A DNA stretch of 64,000 bases. It comes from Hyphomicrobium sp. (GTDB lineage: Bacteria; Pseudomonadota; Alphaproteobacteria; Rhizobiales; Hyphomicrobiaceae). The notes beneath the pieces are model-generated. The model searched no databases and had not been told where the DNA came from. It saw nothing but the letters and a program-made list of their open reading frames with translations. The stretch is taken from NCBI GenBank assembly GCA_030148725.1, contig JASBSU010000040.1:1-64000 (forward strand). Direction: 5' to 3'. The translations under genes and the position numbers were made by a program. Position 1 is the first letter of the stretch; every line of letters begins with the position of its first letter. Positions 8,462-16,360 of the stretch are shown piece by piece.

Positions 8462-8526
8462 GTTAGTCTAACCCGATTTTACGCGTTCGATTAACGGAAG
8501 TGCCTGAGATTTAACGAATTATTTAC
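8462..8526 (-). promoter_or_regulatory. Upstream region with GTTAG-T-CTAAC palindrome and CtrA-like half-sites
   Basis: The stretch ahead of the 65-aa membrane protein contains an 11-bp palindrome (8462-8472), two direct TTAACG copies 20 bp apart (8491 and 8511), and TTAA-N7-TTTAC at 8511-8526, one base away from the alphaproteobacterial CtrA consensus TTAA-N7-TTAAC. This is a motif match only; no binding is shown. Confidence 0.35.
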
Positions 8527-8555
8527 TCATTGGGCGCGGTGCGCCCGTGCGGGGC

Positions 8556-10208
8556 CTAAGGGGTTTTTCCGCGTATTTCACTCATGGTGCGGCGTACACT
8601 GATGGCTTCAGGATCGGTGCGAAGTTCAATCAACGCGGGCACTCCTGAGGTTAATGCTCGCTTGAGCGCCGGCAAAAATTCCTCGGTCGTTTCGACGCGG
8701 ATCGCCTCGGCGCCGAAGCTGCGCGCCAAGGCAACGAAGTCGGGATTGATGAGCGTCGTACCTACCACGCGGTTAGGGTAACGGCGCTCCTGGTGCATCC
8801 TTATCGTGCCGTACATGCCGTTGTTGGCAACGATCACCACGATGGGCAGGCCGTACTGCACGGCCGTCGCCAGCTCCTGAACCGTCATCTGCAGGCATCC
8901 ATCTCCCGCCAGGGCGACAACCGCTCGATCGGGATGCTGGAGCTTGGCAGCGATTGCGGCCGGCAGGCCGTACCCCATCGAGCCGGAGGTCGGCGCGAGC
9001 TGCGTCGGCCAGCGCTTGTACTGAAAATAGCGGTGCAGGAAGCTGGCGTAGTTGCCGGCGCCGTTGGCGACGATGGCATCTTCTGGAAGCTCGCGCGACA
9101 GCGTGGCGATGACTTCTTCCAGACGCACGCGGCCAGTGGTCGGCGTCGGCTTCAGCGAGCGCTCGTAGCTGGCGTGCAGATCGCGCCGGAGTCGGCTCCA
9201 GCGGTGCTTGGCCGGTGGTTTCAGCCGCGATGCGGATCTGGCGAAAGCCTCCGGCGTCGAGAGGATCGGCAGATCCGCGCGAAAGACCCGCCCGAGTTCG
9301 CCGGGTGAGGGATGGGCGTGGACGATGGACTGCGTGGGCTTTGCTGGCGATAGCAGGGTGTAGCCGCCGCTGGTGATCTCGTCGGGCCCCTCGCCAACAA
9401 TAATCAGCACATCGGCCGCACGCAGCGCTGACGTGAGCTTGGCGTCCATGTCGATGCCGGCATGTCCAGCATAGCAGGGATGACGGTTGTCGATGTAGTC
9501 CTGGCGACGAAAGGCCGTCGCAACCGGGAGATCGAACGCTTCCGCGAATTTGGAAATGTCCTGCGCCGCTGTCGCGCTCCAGCCTCCGCCTCCCAGCAGC
9601 AGCAGGGGCCGCTCGGCCGTCGCGAGCTTGGCTTTGAGCTTCGTCATCTCGGCAACCGTCGGTGCCAGCGCCGGCGTGCGTACTGGCTCCGGCGTTCCGA
9701 CCTCGGCGCTGCCGAACAGCACGTCCTCGGGGAAGCCCAGCACGACCGGACCGGGGCGGCTTGCCGTGGCCGCGTGAAACGCGCGGGAGACGTATTCCGG
9801 GATGCGTGCAGTATCGCGCACGATGCCGACCCAGTTGGCGATGGAGCCGAACATCGCCTGCAGGTCGATTTCCTGGAACGCGCGGCGGCCTTCGTGCTCG
9901 CGCTCGATGAGCCCGACGAGGAGGATCATCGGCGTTGCGTCCTGATGGGCGACGAATACGCCGCTCGCGGCATTCGTGACGCCGGGCGCGCGCGTGACGA
10001 AGGCGACACCGGGGCGGCCGGTGAGTTTGCCGGTTGCCTCGGCCATCATCGCCGCTCCGCCCTCGTGGCGGCATACGACCGCGCGGATGGTGCTTCGGTC
10101 GAATACGGCGTCGAGCGCGGCGAGGAAGCTCTCGCCCGGAACGGTGAACAAGGTACGGCAGCCCTCACCGACGAGCTGGTCGATCAGGATCTCACCCCCT
10201 GTACGCAT
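8556..10208 (-). CDS. Thiamine diphosphate-dependent enzyme, acetolactate synthase large-subunit-like
   Basis: The 550 residues show the three-domain ThDP layout: N-terminal Pyr domain with the catalytic glutamate at about residue 49 (VCRHEGGAAMMAEA), a central domain, and the C-terminal PP domain with GDGCLQMTVQELATA plus a downstream NNGMYGTIR segment. The FQEIDLQAMFGSI stretch is typical of acetolactate synthase-like proteins. No IlvN/IlvH regulatory subunit is adjacent, so this is probably not the housekeeping acetohydroxyacid synthase. It may be another 2-oxoacid carboligase or decarboxylase. It is divergent from ornithine decarboxylase across a 354-bp gap. The start codon at 10208 has no obvious strong ribosome-binding site. 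Confidence 0.85.
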   Translation of the reverse strand: MRTGGEILIDQLVGEGCRTLFTVPGESFLAALDAVFDRSTIRAVVCRHEGGAAMMAEATGKLTGRPGVAFVTRAPGVTNAASGVFVAHQDATPMILLVGLIEREHEGRRAFQEIDLQAMFGSIANWVGIVRDTARIPEYVSRAFHAATASRPGPVVLGFPEDVLFGSAEVGTPEPVRTPALAPTVAEMTKLKAKLATAERPLLLLGGGGWSATAAQDISKFAEAFDLPVATAFRRQDYIDNRHPCYAGHAGIDMDAKLTSALRAADVLIIVGEGPDEITSGGYTLLSPAKPTQSIVHAHPSPGELGRVFRADLPILSTPEAFARSASRLKPPAKHRWSRLRRDLHASYERSLKPTPTTGRVRLEEVIATLSRELPEDAIVANGAGNYASFLHRYFQYKRWPTQLAPTSGSMGYGLPAAIAAKLQHPDRAVVALAGDGCLQMTVQELATAVQYGLPIVVIVANNGMYGTIRMHQERRYPNRVVGTTLINPDFVALARSFGAEAIRVETTEEFLPALKRALTSGVPALIELRTDPEAISVRRTMSEIRGKTP

Positions 10209-10299
10209 TACAGACGCTTCACCGCGGCGTTGGCCGTTCGTTCGAGTTTCACGATGGTTTTTTGGCAGTCACGGGCACTGTGGAACAGCTCTATCCCGC

Positions 10300-10562
10300 G
10301 GTTGGGTTACGATTGTAGCCCGACTGGGGAGCCCTTTGCGAACGTTGAGCGTTCAGGCTGTGTCGCGCTACCGACATCGGAGGCGGTCATGCAACCTGAT
10401 GCCGCCGGCGCGCAGTCCCGCCGCCGCCGTTGTGCTGCTGTCATAAGAAAGGTCTTTACAGGGGGGGAGGGGGACCCTAAATGCAGCCCTCTTCCTGTTC
10501 GGCGGTCTCTGCTTTTCAGCAAAAAGCCCGTGTGCGCCCACGGGCGGTGGAGGTCCTATGCG
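10300..10562 (+). ncRNA. Candidate structured leader RNA of ornithine decarboxylase (speF-motif-like)
   Basis: The 354-bp gap before the decarboxylase has no gene but is full of pairing potential. Visible elements are a GAACG/CGTTC hairpin (10340-10354), a GGCGG..CCGCC hairpin with additional CAT/ATG pairs (10382-10406), a G-rich arm pairing with CCCTCTTCCTGT (10458-10498), and a 7-bp perfect stem GCCCGTG/CACGGGC (10526-10545). GGACC at 10472 can also pair with GGTCC (10552-10556) that overlaps the Shine-Dalgarno GGAGGT (10549-10554). A large conserved RNA, the speF motif, is known upstream of alphaproteobacterial ornithine decarboxylase genes. I infer this is that element from position and structure, not from a covariance-model match; the 5' boundary is approximate. 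Confidence 0.5.
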
Positions 10563-11738
10563 ATGGAGAAACTCTCCTCGGCAACTGCCCTGATCCAGAA
10601 GTGCCGGCCCGAGCGGCCGGTGCGGGGCCTGCGGCCGCATGCCGCCGGGCGTGCCGCCAGGTGGTTCCTGGATAAGTTCCCTGGCGATGTTGCCTACGCC
10701 TACAAGGCTAACAGCTCGGTGTTTCTCATCGGGGCACTGTATGGCGCGGGCATCCGCCATTTTGATGTCGCCTCCCTGCCCGAGATCGAAGACGCAGCCA
10801 CGATTCCAGACGCCGAGCTGCACTTCATGCATCCGGTGAAGTCGCGCCATGCGATCCGCCGCGCCTATGACCTCGGCGTGCGCTCGTTCTCGCTCGACAG
10901 CGAAGATGAGCTGAACAAGATCGTCGAGGTGACGGGCGGGGCGCGGGACCTGATCCTGTGGGTGCGTGTCGCCGTTCCGGCGATCAACAGCCGCATTCCT
11001 CTCGAGCGCAAGTTCGGCATCACCGGAAACGATGCGGCCAGCTTGCTGATGAAGACTCGGCAGGCGGCGCTGGAGCTTGGGATCACGTTCCACGTTGGAT
11101 CGCAGACTTCGACGCCAGACGCGTACGTCACGGCTCTGGGCGAGGTGCATCGCATCATCGTCAAGTCGGGCGTGATGATCGATCGCCTGGACGTCGGCGG
11201 TGGATTCCCATCGAGGTATCCGGACAGCGATCCGGCACCGCTGCAGGATTTCATGGATGTGATCTCGCGCCACGTAGAGACGCTGCCGGTCAAAGAGAAC
11301 ATCAAGTTGATGTGCGAGCCGGGCCGGGCGCTGGTCGCGGAGGCCGAGAGCCTCATCGTGCGCGTCGACGCGCGTCGCGGTAACAGCCTCTACATCAACG
11401 ATGGCTCCTACGGGATGCTGTTCGACGCGGGGCACCTCGGTTTCATTTTCCCGACGCGGCTGGTTTCGCGCGATGTCGATGCTTCGGAGCCGCTGGTGCC
11501 GTTCCAGTTCTGGGGCCCGACCTGCGACTCGATCGATTACATGAAGGGCCCGTTCCTCCTTCCTGCCTCGACGCGCGAGGGCGATTACATCGAGATCGGC
11601 AACATGGGTGCGTACGCGCGCGCAATCGCCGGCAAGTTCAACGGGTATGGCGAGTACGATGAGGTGATCCTGCTCGATCCGCCCATGTTGACCGTCTACG
11701 ACGCCGAGAGTACCGAGGCCTCCGCAGTGCGGCGCTGA
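10563..11738 (+). CDS. Group IV (fold III) PLP-dependent ornithine decarboxylase
   Basis: This 391-residue enzyme converts ornithine (possibly lysine) to putrescine (cadaverine), the entry to polyamine synthesis. Signatures of the alanine-racemase-fold decarboxylases are present: PLP lysine in AYAYKANS (Lys48), HVGSQ, the phosphate-binding EPGRA, and the catalytic cysteine motif GPTCDSID near residue 320. The start is the ATG at 10563, with GGAGGT eight bases upstream; the frame is open much further upstream but that part is antisense to the neighbouring ThDP gene. The enzyme resembles the short eukaryote-like decarboxylases common in alphaproteobacteria. The long structured leader suggests post-transcriptional control by polyamine or ornithine. 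Confidence 0.92.
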   Translation: MEKLSSATALIQKCRPERPVRGLRPHAAGRAARWFLDKFPGDVAYAYKANSSVFLIGALYGAGIRHFDVASLPEIEDAATIPDAELHFMHPVKSRHAIRRAYDLGVRSFSLDSEDELNKIVEVTGGARDLILWVRVAVPAINSRIPLERKFGITGNDAASLLMKTRQAALELGITFHVGSQTSTPDAYVTALGEVHRIIVKSGVMIDRLDVGGGFPSRYPDSDPAPLQDFMDVISRHVETLPVKENIKLMCEPGRALVAEAESLIVRVDARRGNSLYINDGSYGMLFDAGHLGFIFPTRLVSRDVDASEPLVPFQFWGPTCDSIDYMKGPFLLPASTREGDYIEIGNMGAYARAIAGKFNGYGEYDEVILLDPPMLTVYDAESTEASAVRR

Positions 11739-11750
11739 TAGCGCCGCACT
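11726..11750 (+). terminator. Hairpin spanning the ornithine decarboxylase stop codon
   Basis: AGTGCGGCGCT-GAT-AGCGCCGCACT is a perfect 11-bp stem with a 3-base loop, and the TGA stop codon lies inside it. There is no T-tract, so it could be a rho-dependent 3' end or an exonuclease barrier rather than a strict intrinsic terminator. Confidence 0.5.
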
Positions 11751-11878
11751 CACCGCCATCCTGGCCAATCCGTAAGGTGGCGCGCCGTTGTGTGTGGCGT
11801 ACGCGCGCACCACGTTCATGCAATCCGCTCTCGTTGGGGGACAGGTGTCGCGAGCGGCACCAACCAAGGGAGTGAAAC

Positions 11879-12184
11879 ATGAACCGGACGATCAAGATCG
11901 GCCTTTGCGCCGCCTCTGGATTTCTGATGCAGGCCGCGCTCATCGGATCGGCGAGCGCAGAGTATCTGGGCTACGACAACGGCGATCCGGGAAACTGGGA
12001 CTACAACACAGAGCAAGCCGGCGGCCCGTGCAATCTTCCGGGACAGCGCGCTCTTGATCCCTCGACCGGGCAGGCCAAGTGCTGTTCGCAATACAATCCG
12101 ATGAGCGCGTGCCCGTTGATGCGCACTGAAGCGCCCCGCCACTATTACAGGTCGTCGCGTAGAAATGCGCTTCCGCCGGCGTAG
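11879..12184 (+). CDS. Small exported protein, function unknown
   Basis: A 101-residue protein with a clear Sec signal peptide (MNRTIKIGLCAASGFLMQAA..., cleavage expected after ASA near residue 27). The mature part of about 73 residues has four cysteines (GGPCNLPGQ, AKCCSQYN, SACPLM), which suggests disulfide-stabilised structure, and ends in an Arg-rich tail. GGGAG lies eight bases before the ATG. It is not part of an obvious operon. I do not recognise the family. Confidence 0.65.
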   Translation: MNRTIKIGLCAASGFLMQAALIGSASAEYLGYDNGDPGNWDYNTEQAGGPCNLPGQRALDPSTGQAKCCSQYNPMSACPLMRTEAPRHYYRSSRRNALPPA

Positions 12185-12392
12185 CGCTACGCGAAGTATT
12201 CCGAGATTTCATTCTGTCTTGTTCGACCATCGCGACGTGCAGCGCCTCGCCGGAGGTGCGGATGGTTGTCCGCGAGCGGCGCGGCGCTGATCTGAGTCAC
12301 TTTGCGCCCCGTCGCTTTACTCGCAGTTAGTCCGCTTCACGGAAAAAGTGGGGAGCGCCCATTGGGAGCGCGAGCGTGTCGTGGGGGAAGTC

Positions 12393-13898
12393 GTGAAGAA
12401 TGCGGGCGGTCTGAAGGACCGGTTGGGTTTCATGGGCATGGACGAGCCCGCGCGCGCGGCGTTGCGTGGGCTCAAGGGTTCGATTGCAGAACTGATCGGC
12501 CCGGCGCTCGACGTTTTCTATGCCAAGGCGCGTACCGAGCCATCGACCAGCCGTCACTTCAGCGACGCCAAACACATGGCGGCTGCCAAAGCCCGGCAGG
12601 TCGCGCACTGGCAGGTGGTGGCGGGCGCTGACTTCGGATCAGACTACGCGGAGCGGGTGCGGGCAATTGGGCGCACGCACGCGCGGCTCGGTCTTGAACC
12701 TCGATGGTACATCGGCGGCTATGCACTGATCACCGAGCAACTCATTCGCGGCGTGCTCAAGAAAAAGTGGCCGCGCGTGCTTGGTTTGCGGGGCGGCGGT
12801 CTGGAAGAGACGTCGGACGCTTTGTCGGCTCTCACCAAGGCCGTCATGCTGGACATGGATCTCGCCATCTCGACCTACCTCGAGGCACTGGACGAACAAC
12901 GACGGCAGTCCGACGAGGCGCGTCTTGCAGCGGAGCGCGAGCAGGCGGCGGCGTTGAGTGCGCTGACGGCTGCTCTTGGGCGGCTTGCAACCGGGGATCT
13001 GCGCACGCGCATGGACGCGTCGCTGGCGCCGCAGTTCGATGGGATCAAAGCGGACTTTGACACGGCCGTGAACAAGCTGCAGGAGGCTCTCTCAACGGTG
13101 CGGGCGCACGCGCAGACGATCTCGACCGGCAGTCAGCAGATCTCAGCGGCCTCCGACGAGCTTTCTCAACGCACCGAGCGGCAGGCGGCGAGCCTTGAAG
13201 AGACGGCGGCGGCTCTGGAGCAGATCACTGCGACGGTGAAGAATACCGCCGAGGGCGCCTCGCAGGCGCGGGAAGCCGTCACTACAGCAAAGAGCGATGC
13301 TGAGCGCGGTGGTGCCGTCTGCAAGGCGGCTATCGCCGCCATGAGCAACATAGATCAGTCCTCCGGGCAGATCGCGAACATCATCGGCGTGATCGATGAG
13401 ATCGCGTTCCAGACAAACCTGCTGGCGCTCAATGCCGGCGTGGAAGCTGCTCGCGCCGGTGAAGCCGGGCGCGGGTTTGCGGTCGTTGCCTCGGAGGTGC
13501 GCGCGCTGGCGCAGCGCTCTGCCGATGCTGCCAAACAGATCAAGAGCTTGATCTCGACCTCGACCCTGCAGGTGAAGGAAGGCGTCGATCTCGTTATGCA
13601 AACAGGCATGTCGTTCGAGCGCATCGTGGCGCAGGTGACCGACATCAATGGTGCGGTTGCGGGTATCGCCAGCGGTACGCAACAGCAGGTCGACGCGCTG
13701 CGGGAGGTGAACGGCGCGATCGGCGATATCGACCGCGTCACGCAGCAGAACGCCGCGATGGCCGAGGAGGCGACAGCGGCCAGCAATTCATTGGCGGCGG
13801 ATGCCGTTGAACTGCATGAGCTGCTCCGCGCGTTCCGGCTTGGCGCAGCCTCGCGGACGCAGGGTGGTCAAGGGCCAGGGGAAATTCGCGCCGCTTAG
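12393..13898 (+). CDS. Soluble globin-coupled methyl-accepting chemotaxis protein (HemAT-like aerotaxis receptor)
   Basis: About 501 residues with three parts: an N-terminal protoglobin sensor domain (residues about 10-160) with the likely proximal haem histidine at about 96 ([13 protein letters not shown]), a HAMP-like linker (about 195-245), and a C-terminal MCP signalling domain with the conserved hairpin tip [18 protein letters not shown]. There is no membrane segment, so it is cytoplasmic and probably senses O2, CO or NO and signals to CheA/CheW. An upstream GTG at 12348 is in frame; I prefer GTG 12393 because GGGGGA precedes it and globin-coupled sensors usually start about 12 residues before the FMGMD-type motif. 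No che genes are nearby. Confidence 0.9.
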   Translation: MKNAGGLKDRLGFMGMDEPARAALRGLKGSIAELIGPALDVFYAKARTEPSTSRHFSDAKHMAAAKARQVAHWQVVAGADFGSDYAERVRAIGRTHARLGLEPRWYIGGYALITEQLIRGVLKKKWPRVLGLRGGGLEETSDALSALTKAVMLDMDLAISTYLEALDEQRRQSDEARLAAEREQAAALSALTAALGRLATGDLRTRMDASLAPQFDGIKADFDTAVNKLQEALSTVRAHAQTISTGSQQISAASDELSQRTERQAASLEETAAALEQITATVKNTAEGASQAREAVTTAKSDAERGGAVCKAAIAAMSNIDQSSGQIANIIGVIDEIAFQTNLLALNAGVEAARAGEAGRGFAVVASEVRALAQRSADAAKQIKSLISTSTLQVKEGVDLVMQTGMSFERIVAQVTDINGAVAGIASGTQQQVDALREVNGAIGDIDRVTQQNAAMAEEATAASNSLAADAVELHELLRAFRLGAASRTQGGQGPGEIRAA

Positions 13899-13926
13899 CG
13901 CTGGTAAAAGCCGCGCGCGCGGTAAG

Positions 13927-14904
13927 CTAAGCGTCCTGCTCGCCTCGCGAAGCGAACGAGGCGCCGACGTGGGCCTCGCCACGCGCGACGGCCAAAAGCT
14001 CCTGGCGGTGGCGTTCGCGGTAGCCGGCCCGTTGCTCGTCGTTGCGCTCGGCGTAGCAGGCTGGGCAACTGACTCCCGGCTCATATAGGTTTGACAGGCG
14101 ATCGGCTTCGCTCAGCGGACGGCGACATGCGCGGCATAGCCCGTAGGAGCCCTGCTGGAGGCCGTGACCGACGGTGACGCGCTCATCGAACACGAAGCAC
14201 TCGCCTTCCCAAAGGCTGCGCTCCTGAGGGATGGTTTCGAGGTATTTCAGGATGCCGCCCTGGAGATGGAAGACATCTTCCACGCCTTCCGACCGTAGGA
14301 ACGCGGTTGCCTTTTCGCAGCGGATGCCGCCGGTGCAGAACATCGCAACTTTCGGCTTGGCTCCATCCTTCAGCAGGCGTTCGCGTTGCTGCCTGAACCA
14401 GGCGGGGAATTCGCGGAACGTCTTGGTCCCCGGATCGATGGCGCCGGCGAAGGTGCCGATGGCGACCTCGTAGTCGTTCCGCGTATCGATGAGGATGGTG
14501 TCCGGGTCGCGGATGAGCGCGTTCCAGTCTTCGGCAGAAACATAACGGCCGACATTGTTGACGGGGTCGATGTCGGGCTGGCCCATCGTGACGATTTCGC
14601 GCTTGAGGCGCACCTTCATGCGCCGGAACGGCTGCTCGTCTGCGCGCGAGAATTTTAGTTCCAGATTGTTGTCGCCAATCAGGAGGCGGACGTGCTCGAG
14701 GACCTGCGCGATTGAATCGTCCGAACCGGCGATGGTTCCATTGATGCCTTCAGGTGCGAGGAGCAGCGTACCCTTGACGCCGAGCGTGCAGCAAAGATGT
14801 GCGAGAGGCTTGCGCGCCTTGGCGCAATCTTCAATGGCGCCGAACTTGTAGAGCGCCGCAACGCAGATCGGTCGACGCTCTTCCATAACGCGAGAGACTT
14901 CCAT
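13927..14904 (-). CDS. trhO: tRNA uridine(34) hydroxylase, rhodanese-related (TrhO/YceA family)
   Basis: About 325 residues: an N-terminal acylphosphatase-like region (ICVAALYKF, then [14 protein letters not shown]), a rhodanese domain with the active-site loop [12 protein letters not shown], and a C-terminal cysteine-rich segment ([21 protein letters not shown]). Known family members make 5-hydroxyuridine at U34 using O2. The open frame extends upstream through the tRNA gene, but those residues are translated tRNA and not protein. ATG 14904 is preceded by GGAGG inside a 14-bp palindrome (14906-14919); ATG 14886 is an alternative. It is convergent with the chemoreceptor gene. The tRNA-Val gene lies 59 bp upstream on the same strand. 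Confidence 0.9.
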   Translation of the reverse strand: MEVSRVMEERRPICVAALYKFGAIEDCAKARKPLAHLCCTLGVKGTLLLAPEGINGTIAGSDDSIAQVLEHVRLLIGDNNLELKFSRADEQPFRRMKVRLKREIVTMGQPDIDPVNNVGRYVSAEDWNALIRDPDTILIDTRNDYEVAIGTFAGAIDPGTKTFREFPAWFRQQRERLLKDGAKPKVAMFCTGGIRCEKATAFLRSEGVEDVFHLQGGILKYLETIPQERSLWEGECFVFDERVTVGHGLQQGSYGLCRACRRPLSEADRLSNLYEPGVSCPACYAERNDEQRAGYRERHRQELLAVARGEAHVGASFASRGEQDA

Positions 14905-14963
14905 GGGAGGCCGGCCTCCGATGCGGCAAGGGAATATCCTGCCTCCGGACGTCCGAGGCGGCC

Positions 14964-15038
14964 TGGTGGGCGGTATAGGGATTGAACCTATGACCCCACG
15001 CGTGTGAAGCGTGTGCTCTACCGCTGAGCTAACCGCCC
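14964..15038 (-). tRNA. tRNA-Val (anticodon CAC)
   Basis: Read on the minus strand this 75-base gene folds into a full cloverleaf. The acceptor stem is GGGCGGT/ACCGCCC, the D arm is GCTC/GAGC, the anticodon stem is CACGC/GCGTG around loop TTCACAC (anticodon CAC, decoding GTG), and the T arm is ATAGG/CCTAT around TTCAATC. CCA is encoded at the 3' end. It sits 59 bp upstream of trhO on the same strand. Confidence 0.97.
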
Positions 15039-15122
15039 GCCGTTCCGGAGACGCCAATATGACCGGAGACGGCCCTTATGCGAGCGGGCGCCCGCTGCTG
15101 TCAAGGCTTGGGCGCGGCCGGA

Positions 15123-16124
15123 TCAGGGGATCAGCGAGAACGAGTGGGCGATCTTGGGGAATTCGCTCTCGACTTGCGCCACGTCCTGGGGGGAGGCGAT
15201 GCCGATTAGGCGGAAATAGCCGCCATCCTTGCCAAGGATCAGCGCCTGGTAAAGTTCGATGGGTTTTCCGTCGTCCTCGTCCACCGCTTTGCCTTTCAGC
15301 TCGATCGCATCCAGGCCGCCGATGACGACCCGGTTCGGCTTCCCGGCCTCAAAGTTTTTGTAGCCTGGGAGGCTGTTCAGCAGTCCGACAGCGAGCTTGT
15401 CCGGGTCGCTGACGGGACGCTTGTCGAGCGAGGGGGCCACCATGAACGCGGAGCGTGCGTCGGCCGTGCGGTCAGGATCAAGGCGACCGTCTAGCGTATA
15501 GACCTTGCTCGTGCCGACGATCGTTCCGGCTTCCTTGAAGGGGCCGAGGTAGCTGAGCGCATAAAGGTCGCGTACGGCTGGCTTCTCTGTGGTCGCTGCG
15601 CCGGCGAGCACGCGCTCGATGTCTTCCGATTTGATGCTGCCCGCATCGAGCGAGCGCTTAGGCACGTTAACGGACACGAGCACCGTCTGGTCGGCAGTGC
15701 GAAAGAGGACGAAGAACTTGGCGTACGTGCCGGCTTCGGATTTTTGCACCGCACGCATGTAGACGTATGGATCGTGACGGGGCAGCGTGCCCTTCTCGAC
15801 GTCCGTAATGCCGCGCTTGCCGAGTTCTTCGGCCGTGAAGCCCTGCGCCATCTTGTCGTACTCGGACACCGGGGCCTCGAGGATCACGTACGAGACGCCG
15901 GTTGTGTCGTCCTGAAACCCGGAAAAGAGCGGCGAGGGGATATAGCCGGCCGGCAGATCGAGGACGACGCGACTGTTTGGAGCCTGCTGGGCGGTTGCGA
16001 ATGCGAATCGGGGCGCGGCCGCCGCAAACAACGCCGCAAGGACAAACAGCGAAAAGCTCAGAAAGGTCCGGCTCGTCCGCCCCATGGTGGTCCGGTTCGG
16101 CGACGACTTACTCGGCTGCAACAT
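15123..16124 (-). CDS. Exported protein of unknown function
   Basis: The frame gives 333 residues; ATG at 16085 (residue 14) is also possible and places the signal peptide (RTFLSFSLFVLAALFAAAAPRF, shortened here) closer to the N-terminus. The mature protein, about 290 residues, has no membrane segment and alternates strand-like stretches; phrases such as DLPAGYIPSPLFSGFQDD and GGYFRLIGIA suggest a beta-rich periplasmic domain. Homologues are likely restricted to Hyphomicrobiales, but I cannot name a domain. It is transcribed away from the RND transporter gene and may share its divergent control region. Confidence 0.75.
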   Translation of the reverse strand: MLQPSKSSPNRTTMGRTSRTFLSFSLFVLAALFAAAAPRFAFATAQQAPNSRVVLDLPAGYIPSPLFSGFQDDTTGVSYVILEAPVSEYDKMAQGFTAEELGKRGITDVEKGTLPRHDPYVYMRAVQKSEAGTYAKFFVLFRTADQTVLVSVNVPKRSLDAGSIKSEDIERVLAGAATTEKPAVRDLYALSYLGPFKEAGTIVGTSKVYTLDGRLDPDRTADARSAFMVAPSLDKRPVSDPDKLAVGLLNSLPGYKNFEAGKPNRVVIGGLDAIELKGKAVDEDDGKPIELYQALILGKDGGYFRLIGIASPQDVAQVESEFPKIAHSFSLIP

Positions 16125-16288
16125 TGGTAATGTTCCGGGCGGGTACGGTGGGCTGCGGAAAGGACCTTGTTCATACGGCTATATTGGGGCGCCAGGCGTT
16201 GCCGGGAAGTCGCGCTGTCGGCCCTTCACAGGTGGTGCCGCAAATGCCACGATCAAACCTTACATCGCCGATTCATCCCGGTACGTTG

Positions 16289-16302
16289 CCCACTTAAGTG
16301 GG
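16289..16302. promoter_or_regulatory. 14-bp perfect palindrome CCCACTTAAGTGGG upstream of the RND transporter
   Basis: The palindrome has no spacer and lies 58 bp before the RND/MMPL start, in the 236-bp region shared with the divergent exported protein. Its position fits an operator of a dimeric regulator. No regulator gene is adjacent. Confidence 0.4.
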
Positions 16303-16360
16303 ACAAGTCGACTTCGGCGCAGTAAACAACAAGCCCAAATGACGCGCCGTTGGGGGAACC

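Noticed and set aside
9462-10562. Upstream in-frame extension of ornithine decarboxylase
   Set aside because: It runs antisense through the ThDP enzyme gene and the leader; a good ribosome-binding site and the family N-terminus place the start at 10563.
14905-15057. N-terminal extension of TrhO
   Set aside because: It is a translation of the tRNA-Val gene on the same strand, a common annotation error.
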